NCBI GenBank assembly: GCA_900546485.1
Contig: URDK01000086.1
Location: 1-10,866, forward strand
Source: an uncultured Eubacteriales bacterium
GTDB taxonomy: Bacteria > Bacillota > Clostridia > Oscillospirales > Oscillospiraceae
DNA length: 10,866 nt
Reading direction: 5' to 3'
A program made the translations under genes and the position numbers. The notes under the pieces were generated by a model, which searched no databases, was not told where the DNA came from, and was given only the letters and a program-made list of their open reading frames with translations. Shown here in pieces: positions 1-5,196 of this stretch (position 1 is its first letter; each line of letters opens with the position of its first letter).

Positions 1-1000
1 CATATACGACACCGCCGCAGAGTACGGCATCGCGCGCGAGGACGTGGTCATCGACACGCTGACGCTAACTGTCTCGTCCGAGCCGCATGCGGCGCAGGTG
101 ACGCTCGAGGCGCTCGGACGCATACACGACATGGGCGGGCATACCATCCTCGGCGTGTCCAACGTGAGCTTCGGTCTGCCCGCGCGGGAGAAGATAAACT
201 CAGCCTTCCTGACCCTGGCGCTCAGCGCCGGACTCGACTGCGCCATAATGAACCCGCTCTCGGCCGCGATGATGAGCGCCTGGCGCGCATTTGCCGTGCT
301 GAGCGCGCGGGACGCAAGGTGCGAGGACTACATCGCGCACGAGTCGAACGCCGAGCCGCCGAAACCGGCCGCCTCCTCCGGCATGTCCCTTGGCGCCTGC
401 ATCGAAAAGGGCCTCGCCGACGCCGCCTCCGTCGAGGCAAAGCGCCTTGTCGCCGCGGGGGCCGAGCCGCTCGAGGTCATAAACAGCGAGCTCATCCCGG
501 CGCTCGACCGTGTAGGCAAGTGCTTCGAGGCGGGCACGATGTACCTCCCGCAGCTGTTGATGAGCGCGGAAGCTGCGGGCGCGGCCTTTGAGGCGCTCAA
601 GTCCGGTATGAAGGGGGACCGGGGCAGCGAGTACCCGGGCAGGATAGTAATAGCCACCGTGCGCGGCGACATCCACGACATCGGCAAGAACATCGTGCGT
701 ACCCTGCTTGAAAACTACGGCTTTTCCGTCACCGACCTGGGCAAGGATGTGTCGCCCGAGACGGTGCTCGAGGCGGCATCGGCCCCGGACGTGCGGCTCG
801 TCGGCCTCTCGGCTCTGATGACCACCACCGTCGCCGCCATGGCCGAGACGATAAAGCTCCTGCAAAGCCGCCTCCCCGGCATAAAGATAATGGTCGGCGG
901 CGCGGTGCTCAACGAGGAATACGCCCGCGAGATCGGCGCCGACTTCTACGCCCGCGACGCCATGGCCTCCGTGCGCTACGCCCGCGAGATTTGCAAATGA
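1..1000 (+). CDS. metH: Cobalamin-dependent methionine synthase-like protein, C-terminal part (5' end outside window)
   Basis: The frame is open from the left edge (first full codon at base 2), so only about 332 C-terminal residues are present. Residues 1 to about 112 are the end of a methyltetrahydrofolate (pterin)-binding domain, including the MetH-type stretch GVSNVSFGLPARE and then GLDCAIMNP. Residues about 120-200 form the helical B12 cap domain. The rest is a Rossmann B12-binding domain with DIHDIG at bases 668-685, where the His at 674-676 is the expected lower axial cobalt ligand. GLSALM and VGGAV follow as the other cobalamin-contact strands. In the family, homocysteine is methylated from methyl-THF through methylcobalamin. 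The protein ends right after the B12 domain, so the AdoMet reactivation domain of E. coli MetH is absent. The missing N-terminus should hold the homocysteine-binding domain, but a corrinoid methyltransferase lacking it cannot be excluded. Confidence 0.88.
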   Translation, partial: IYDTAAEYGIAREDVVIDTLTLTVSSEPHAAQVTLEALGRIHDMGGHTILGVSNVSFGLPAREKINSAFLTLALSAGLDCAIMNPLSAAMMSAWRAFAVLSARDARCEDYIAHESNAEPPKPAASSGMSLGACIEKGLADAASVEAKRLVAAGAEPLEVINSELIPALDRVGKCFEAGTMYLPQLLMSAEAAGAAFEALKSGMKGDRGSEYPGRIVIATVRGDIHDIGKNIVRTLLENYGFSVTDLGKDVSPETVLEAASAPDVRLVGLSALMTTTVAAMAETIKLLQSRLPGIKIMVGGAVLNEEYAREIGADFYARDAMASVRYAREICK

Positions 1001-1042
1001 AAAAGCCGCCCGGCGGAATGCTCCGCCGGGCGGTATTTTATT
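1000..1042. terminator. Bidirectional intrinsic terminator between convergent genes
   Basis: A perfect 12-bp stem (1006-1017 with 1022-1033, very GC-rich) closes a 4-nt loop, ATGC. On the plus strand it is followed by a T-rich run (TATTTTATT, 1034-1042). On the minus strand it is followed by five T (complement of 1000-1004). It therefore fits termination of both the methionine synthase-like gene and the opposing MerR gene. The MerR stop codon (1038-1040) lies inside the plus-strand T-rich run. Confidence 0.9.
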
Positions 1043-1478
1043 CCCCGTGTGCCCTGAGATACGCGCCGCGTACGTCTTCGGGCATGTCCTCAGGACGCAT
1101 ACGGGCGAGGCGGTCCTCGTTTCCGTCGCGTATGGCCTCGGTGTAATACCAGCACTTGAAGCGCAGCATGTCCAGCACGCGCTCCAGCCGTTCCATCTCT
1201 GCCTCCACGGCGGCTCTCTGCGTCTCAAAGAGCTCCAGCCGCTGCGGATAGGTCGAACTGCCCTCGACGCACCAGTCCATGAAGCGCTTGATGTCCCGTA
1301 TCTCCATGCCCGAGCGCTTGAGGCACTCTATGACGCGCAGCGCCTCGAGCTCCTGCTCGCCGAAGCGCCGCATCCCGGAGGCGCGCTCCATGCCCGGAAA
1401 CAGCCCCTCCTTGTCGTAATACCGCAGCGTCGAGACAGGCAAACCGAACATCTCCGACACCTGGCCTATCGTGTACAT
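1038..1478 (-). CDS. MerR-family transcriptional regulator (AdhR/NmlR-like)
   Basis: A 146-residue protein with the usual MerR layout. The N-terminal winged helix-turn-helix begins MYTIGQVSEMFGLPVSTLRYY, followed by the wing (GMRRFGEQELEAL) and IECLKRSGM. A long dimerisation helix (about residues 75-120) ends in a region with KCWYYTEA. No metal-binding C-terminal loop is visible. With this start, a cysteine falls at residue 52 (IECLK), the position recalled as the redox/aldehyde-sensing Cys of B. subtilis AdhR. An in-frame GTG at 1487 would add three residues. I prefer the ATG at 1478 because GGGG sits 8 nt upstream of it and directly abuts the GTG, and because MYTIG is the usual family beginning. 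It is divergent from the hydrolase at 1593, with a MerR-type operator between them, so that gene is the probable target. The effector is not known from sequence. Confidence 0.9.
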   Translation of the reverse strand: MYTIGQVSEMFGLPVSTLRYYDKEGLFPGMERASGMRRFGEQELEALRVIECLKRSGMEIRDIKRFMDWCVEGSSTYPQRLELFETQRAAVEAEMERLERVLDMLRFKCWYYTEAIRDGNEDRLARMRPEDMPEDVRGAYLRAHGE

Positions 1479-1487
1479 ACTGAGCAC

Positions 1488-1491
1488 CCCG
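1488..1491 (-). promoter_or_regulatory. Ribosome binding site that decides the MerR start
   Basis: On the minus strand a GGGG (preceded by GC) lies 8 nt before the ATG at 1478. It directly abuts the alternative GTG at 1487, which is too close for initiation there. The site is weak compared with others in this window. Confidence 0.5.
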
Positions 1492-1506
1492 CAAAACTTT
1501 TTAAAA

Positions 1507-1543
1507 TAGGTCTTGACCTAAAGTCAGCTTTAGGTATTACACT
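1507..1543 (+). promoter_or_regulatory. MerR-type promoter and operator for the alpha/beta hydrolase
   Basis: The -35 is TTGACC (1513-1518) and the -10 is TACACT (1538-1543), separated by 19 bp. That spacing is over-long for a normal sigma-A promoter but characteristic of promoters that MerR proteins activate by DNA distortion. Starting in the -35 is a perfect palindrome with 8-bp arms and a 4-bp centre: ACCTAAAG (1516-1523), TCAG, CTTTAGGT (1528-1535). Its placement matches the mer and NmlR/AdhR operators. A further inverted copy, TAGGTC (1507-1512), faces GACCTA (1515-1520). Regulation by the adjacent MerR protein is inferred. Confidence 0.85.
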
Positions 1544-1592
1544 GATGATAACAGGACAGACTTTGGCTGTCAAGCGTAAAGGAGAATGTAAA

Positions 1593-2564
1593 ATGCAAAA
1601 GCTGAATTTGACGGATAAATGGGACAAGACATTCCCGCAGGACGCGCGGGTGCACCATGAGAAGGTGACCTTCCACAACCGCTACGGCATAACGCTGGCG
1701 GCGGACCTGTACGCCCCGAAGGGGGAGACGGGGCCCTTTGCGGCCATAGCGGTGAGCGGGCCCTTCGGCGCGGTGAAGGAGCAGTCCTCGGGGCTGTACG
1801 CCCAGGAGATGGCCGCACGCGGTTTTTTGACCATCGCCTTTGACCCATCATTCACGGGCGAGAGCGGGGGTGAGCCGCGGTACGTCGCCTCGCCGGACAT
1901 AAACACGGAGGACTTCCAGGCGGCGGTGGACTATCTCTCGACGCGGCCGGACGTGGACCCGGAGCGGATCGGCATACTCGGCATCTGCGGCTGGGGCGGC
2001 ATGGCGCTGAACGCGGCAGCGATAGACACACGCATCAAGGCGACGGCGGCGATGACGATGTACGACATGACGCGCGTGACGGCAAACGGCTATTTTGACG
2101 CGGAGGACAGCGAGGAGGCGCGGCACGCCAAGCGCGTCGCGATGAACGCGCAGCGCACCGAGGACTACAGAAGCGGCAGCTACGCCCGCGCTGGCGGCGT
2201 GGTCGACCCCCTGCCCGAGGACGCGCCGGACTTTGTGCGCGACTACTACGCCTACTACAAGACCCCGCGCGGCTATCACGAGCGCTCGCTCAACTCAAAC
2301 GACGGTTGGAACGTGACCTCCTCGCTGTCGTTTTTGAACATGCCCATCCTCCAGTACAGCGACGAGATCCGCAGCGCGGTGCTGGTGGTTCACGGCGAAA
2401 AGGCGCACTCGTGCTATTTCTCCCGCGACGCCTTTGCCAAGCTTCGCGGCGAGAACAAGGAGCTCATGATAATCCCCGGCGCCGTCCATACGGACCTGTA
2501 CGACCGCAAGGACATCATCCCCTTCGATAAGCTTGAGAGCTTCTTCCGCCAGTACCTGGCCTGA
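1593..2564 (+). CDS. Alpha/beta hydrolase with cysteine nucleophile (YcjY/dienelactone hydrolase-like)
   Basis: A 323-residue protein with an alpha/beta-hydrolase fold and no signal peptide or membrane segment, so probably cytosolic. The nucleophile elbow reads GICGWGG (residues 130-136), giving Cys132 where most relatives have Ser in GxSxG. The likely acid is Glu269 in VLVVHGEKAHS, and the likely base is His299 in IPGAVHTDLYD. The segment from about residue 155 to 250, with YYKTPRGYHERS and SLSFLNMPIL, is a lid region typical of the YcjY-like group. The frame stays open far upstream to 1047 over the opposing MerR gene, but ATG 1593 has a good GGAG (1581-1584) 8 nt before it and lies just downstream of the MerR-type promoter. 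The substrate is not known. Given the AdhR-like regulator, a role in handling reactive carbonyls, esters or xenobiotics is a guess only. Confidence 0.88.
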   Translation: MQKLNLTDKWDKTFPQDARVHHEKVTFHNRYGITLAADLYAPKGETGPFAAIAVSGPFGAVKEQSSGLYAQEMAARGFLTIAFDPSFTGESGGEPRYVASPDINTEDFQAAVDYLSTRPDVDPERIGILGICGWGGMALNAAAIDTRIKATAAMTMYDMTRVTANGYFDAEDSEEARHAKRVAMNAQRTEDYRSGSYARAGGVVDPLPEDAPDFVRDYYAYYKTPRGYHERSLNSNDGWNVTSSLSFLNMPILQYSDEIRSAVLVVHGEKAHSCYFSRDAFAKLRGENKELMIIPGAVHTDLYDRKDIIPFDKLESFFRQYLA

Positions 2565-2573
2565 ATTGAAAAG

Positions 2574-2610
2574 TTTTTGCCCCGCTTTTCTCAGAAAAGC
2601 GGGGCAAAAA
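2574..2610. terminator. Perfect hairpin between convergent genes, with reversed A/T-tract polarity
   Basis: Arms 2574-2590 and 2594-2610 pair perfectly over 17 bp around a 3-nt loop. The core is GCCCCGC with GCGGGGC. It lies 9 nt after the hydrolase stop and 12 nt beyond the nitrilase stop on the other strand, so a role in ending both transcripts is likely. Unlike a normal intrinsic terminator, T5 precedes and A5 follows the GC core on both strands, so no immediate U-tract follows the stem in either direction. Confidence 0.6.
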
Positions 2611-2622
2611 TCTAACAGTTAA

Positions 2623-3543
2623 TCATTCGTCGCGGACGGTGAGCTTCAGGACGTCGGGGCGCGCGTAGTGGCCGCAGACATCGTGCTCCATGCGGCTGGC
2701 GGGGACGCGGCTGAGGTCGAGGTCGGCGTAGATTATGCCCTCGCGGTCCCACAGGGGCTCCGTCAGCTCGTGGCCGTAGGGGTCGATGACGCAGCTCCCA
2801 CCGCGGCACACTACGTCCGGCAGGGCGGCTATTTCCGCCGCCGCGCTCTCCGTCGCGGGGTACATGTCCCGCGTGAAGTACATGTTGCAGTTTACAAAAT
2901 AGCAGTGGCCCTCGATGGCTATGTGGCGGATGGTGTGCTGCCACTCCGGGTTGTCGTTGGTGTTGGGCGAGATGTAGATGGTCACGCCCTTCTCATAGAG
3001 CGCGACGCGGGCCAGGGGCATGTAGCTCTCCCAGCAGATGAGACTGCCCACCGGGCCCCAGGGTGTACCCAGCACGGGGAAGAAGTCGCGGTCCGCGTCG
3101 CCCCATACCACCCGCTCGCTGCCCGTGGGCTTGAGCTTGCGGTGGTTGAGCGCCGTGCAGTCGGGCGCGATGAGCATGTTGGAGTTATAGAGCGTCGCGG
3201 TCACGGCGTCGCGCTCGGAGTAGCCTATGCTGAGGTATATCCCGGCCTTCTGAGCCGCCTCGCGCAGGGCGTGCATCTCCTCGCCGTCGGCAAGGACGGA
3301 GTTTTCGTAATAGCCAAGCCAGTCGCGCCGCCCCGGCTGAGTGCGGCTGCCCACGGTGTAGCCGAAGGTCATGCCGTAGGGATAGCCCGGGATGAAGAGC
3401 TCCGGGAACACCACAAAGTCCGCGCCGGAAGCGGCGCACTCGTCGATGAGCCGAAGAGCCTTCTCCGTGCTCGCCGAGGCCGAAAACATCACCGGCGCGG
3501 CCTGCACCACCGCAAGGCGGCAGTTTCTTCTCAAATCTCGCAT
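2623..3543 (-). CDS. Nitrilase-family carbon-nitrogen hydrolase
   Basis: A 306-residue member of the carbon-nitrogen hydrolase superfamily. The catalytic Glu-Lys-Cys triad is visible: Glu48 in VVFPELFIPGYP, Lys136 in NHRKLKPTGSERVVWGD, and Cys170 in SLICWESYMPL. The Lys and Cys motifs match the true nitrilase branch (with cyanide hydratase/dihydratase) better than the amidase or ureidopropionase branches. The expected reaction is nitrile plus water to carboxylate plus ammonia, in the cytosol. The C-terminus (ADLDLSRV, then GHYARPDVLKL) is also nitrilase-like. The frame remains open upstream to 3657, but ATG 3543 is chosen: GGGGTGAGG lies just before it, the alpha/beta core starts right after it, and an extended -10 promoter lies about 29 nt upstream. 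It is transcribed alone, between the guaA terminator and the hairpin at 2574. The nitrile substrate cannot be read from sequence. Confidence 0.9.
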   Translation of the reverse strand: MRDLRRNCRLAVVQAAPVMFSASASTEKALRLIDECAASGADFVVFPELFIPGYPYGMTFGYTVGSRTQPGRRDWLGYYENSVLADGEEMHALREAAQKAGIYLSIGYSERDAVTATLYNSNMLIAPDCTALNHRKLKPTGSERVVWGDADRDFFPVLGTPWGPVGSLICWESYMPLARVALYEKGVTIYISPNTNDNPEWQHTIRHIAIEGHCYFVNCNMYFTRDMYPATESAAAEIAALPDVVCRGGSCVIDPYGHELTEPLWDREGIIYADLDLSRVPASRMEHDVCGHYARPDVLKLTVRDE

Positions 3544-3571
3544 ATCCTCACCCCAAAAAACGTGTTGCGCC

Positions 3572-3601
3572 ATTATACCACGCCCGCCCCAGCCCCTGCA
3601 A
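3572..3601 (-). promoter_or_regulatory. Extended -10 promoter for the nitrilase gene
   Basis: On the minus strand TGGTATAAT gives a consensus TATAAT (3572-3577) with the extended TGn motif. A weak TTGCAG -35 (3596-3601) lies 18 bp further upstream. Transcription would begin near 3565, leaving a leader of about 20 nt before ATG 3543. Lying between the guaA terminator and the nitrilase start, it makes the nitrilase a separate transcription unit. Confidence 0.72.
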
Positions 3602-3607
3602 GCGCGC

Positions 3608-3637
3608 AAAAAGCCCCGGCCAAGAGGCCGGGGCTTT
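3608..3637 (-). terminator. Intrinsic terminator of the glutamine/amidotransferase operon
   Basis: GCCCCGGCC (3613-3621) pairs perfectly with GGCCGGGGC (3626-3634) around a 4-nt loop, extended by A-T pairs to 3610 and 3637. On the minus strand the stem is followed by five T (3608-3612), a classic terminator 10 nt after the guaA stop. The plus strand has only TTT after the stem, so it acts mainly on the minus strand. Confidence 0.9.
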
Positions 3638-3647
3638 GCCATGCGGT

Positions 3648-5183
3648 TTATTCCCATTCCACCGTCGCGGGGGGCTTACTGGTGATGTCGTACACCACGC
3701 GGGAGATCTCGGGGACCTCGCCGGTAATGCGGTCGCTGGCTCGGGCGAGGACGTCGAGGGGGAGGCGGGTCCAGTCGGCGGTCATGAAGTCGTCGGTCGT
3801 GACCGCGCGGAGGGCTATCGTCTCGCCGTAGCTGCGCGCGTCGCCGCGCACGCCCACGCTGCGGGTGTCGGTCAGCACCGCGAAGTACTGGTCCGGCGCG
3901 TGCTCAAGATTCGCCTTCGCTATCTCGTAGCGGAACACGGCGTCGGCGCGGCGGAGTATGCGCAGCCGCTCCTCCGTGACCTCGCCGATGACGCGCACAG
4001 CGAGACCGGGGCCGGGGAAGGGCTGGCGGTCCACCAGCTCCTCAGGCAGGCCCAGCTCGCGGCCCAGGGCTCGGACCTCGTCCTTGAAGAGCTCGCGCAG
4101 GGGCTCGACAACGCCCTTGAAATCCATGTCCTTCGGCAGGCCGCCGACGTTGTGGTGGCTCTTTATCGTCGCCGCCTCGCCGGAGCCGCTTTCGATGACG
4201 TCGGGATAGATGGTGCCCTGGACGAGGTATTCGGGGCTGCCCAGTCTGCGGGCCTCGGCCTCGAACACGCGGACGAACTCCTCGCCGATTATGCGGCGTT
4301 TCTGCTCGGGCTCGGTCACGCCCTTGAGACGGCTCAGGAAGCGCTCGCGCGCGTCGACGAGCACGAACTGCAGGCCACTGCGGCCGCGGAAGGCGCGCTC
4401 CACCAGCTCGGCCTCGCCCTCGCGGAGCAGGCCGTGGTCCACGAACACGCAGACCAGCCGGTCGCCCATCGCCTTGTCGAGCAGCGCCGCCGCGACGGCG
4501 GAGTCCACGCCGCCGCTCAAGCCGCAGAGGGCGCGCTTGCCCGCGAGCTCGGTGCGGTATTTTTCGATGGTGCGCTCGGCATAGCTGCCCATGTGCCAGG
4601 TGCCGGCGCAGCCGCAGATGTTGTAGAGGAAGTTGCGGAGTATCTCCGTGCCGCGCTCCGTGTGCGTGACCTCGGGGTGAAACTGCACGCCGTAGAGCCG
4701 CTCGGCGTCGTTTTCCATCGCGGCGACGGGGCATTTTTCAGTGGAGGCCGTGACGGCGAAGCCCTCGGGCACGCGCAGCACGCGGTCGGTGTGGCTCATC
4801 CAGCAGGTGCTCTCGCCGGAACAACCGGAAAAGAGAGCGCTCTCGCGGCTCGTGAGCCGGACGCCGCCATACTCGCCGGAGGCCCCGGCGGAGCCTACCT
4901 CGCCGCCCTCAAGATACGCCATGAGCTGGCAGCCGTAGCAGATGCCGAGCACGGGCACGCCTGCGTGCAGCACGCTGCGCTCGCATTTGGGCGAGCCGGG
5001 TTCCGGCACGCTCTGCGGGCCGCCGGTGAGAATGACGCCCTTGCAGCCGCTCTCGCGGAGGGCCTCCGCTGTGGCCTTGCGCCAGGGCAGTATCTCGGCG
5101 TAGACGCCCTGCTCGCGGACGCGACGGGCGATGAGGCGGCTGTACTGGCCGCCGAAGTCGATTACGAGTATCTTTTCCTCCAT
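3648..5183 (-). CDS. guaA: GMP synthase (glutamine-hydrolysing)
   Basis: A 511-residue cytosolic enzyme that aminates XMP to GMP using glutamine and ATP. The N-terminal class I amidotransferase domain (about 1-190) has its nucleophile Cys82 in GICYGCQ and the other triad residues His169 and Glu171 in FHPEVT. The ATP-pyrophosphatase domain follows, with the PP-loop SGGVDS at 223-228 and VFVDHGLLREGE. The C-terminal dimerisation/XMP domain includes RQPFPGPGLAVR and ends DITSKPPATVEWE, as in typical GuaA. The length matches the bacterial family (about 510-525). The residue before Gln in the nucleophile motif is Cys rather than the common Met. ATG 5183 is preferred to an upstream in-frame TTG at 5195 because GGAGG lies 5 nt before the ATG. 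It is the last gene of the operon, 13 nt after glmS. Confidence 0.97.
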   Translation of the reverse strand: MEEKILVIDFGGQYSRLIARRVREQGVYAEILPWRKATAEALRESGCKGVILTGGPQSVPEPGSPKCERSVLHAGVPVLGICYGCQLMAYLEGGEVGSAGASGEYGGVRLTSRESALFSGCSGESTCWMSHTDRVLRVPEGFAVTASTEKCPVAAMENDAERLYGVQFHPEVTHTERGTEILRNFLYNICGCAGTWHMGSYAERTIEKYRTELAGKRALCGLSGGVDSAVAAALLDKAMGDRLVCVFVDHGLLREGEAELVERAFRGRSGLQFVLVDARERFLSRLKGVTEPEQKRRIIGEEFVRVFEAEARRLGSPEYLVQGTIYPDVIESGSGEAATIKSHHNVGGLPKDMDFKGVVEPLRELFKDEVRALGRELGLPEELVDRQPFPGPGLAVRVIGEVTEERLRILRRADAVFRYEIAKANLEHAPDQYFAVLTDTRSVGVRGDARSYGETIALRAVTTDDFMTADWTRLPLDVLARASDRITGEVPEISRVVYDITSKPPATVEWE

Positions 5184-5188
5184 TTTTG

Positions 5189-5193
5189 CCTCC
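5189..5193 (-). promoter_or_regulatory. Ribosome binding site that decides the guaA start
   Basis: A full GGAGG on the minus strand sits 5 nt before ATG 5183. The alternative TTG at 5195 overlaps this motif, so it cannot use it. This fixes the start at MEEKILVIDFGG, the normal GuaA N-terminus. Confidence 0.8.
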
Positions 5194-5196
5194 AAA

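Noticed and set aside
1488..1560. A sigma-A promoter for the leftward MerR gene
   Set aside because: Candidate boxes such as TATTTT (minus strand, 1503-1508) have no -35 at acceptable spacing. A promoter probably exists here, but I could not place it.
1047..1592. Upstream extension of the hydrolase frame
   Set aside because: It runs antisense through the MerR gene and across the promoter/operator. The hydrolase fold, Shine-Dalgarno site and promoter all place the start at 1593.
3544..3657. Longer N-terminus for the nitrilase (start at 3657)
   Set aside because: The extension would run through the guaA terminator and stop codon and through the nitrilase promoter. The residues are low in information, and ATG 3543 has a better ribosome binding site.
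2668..3831. Plus-strand open frame opposite the nitrilase
   Set aside because: It is antisense to a gene with an intact catalytic triad and crosses the guaA terminator. The translation shows no domain.
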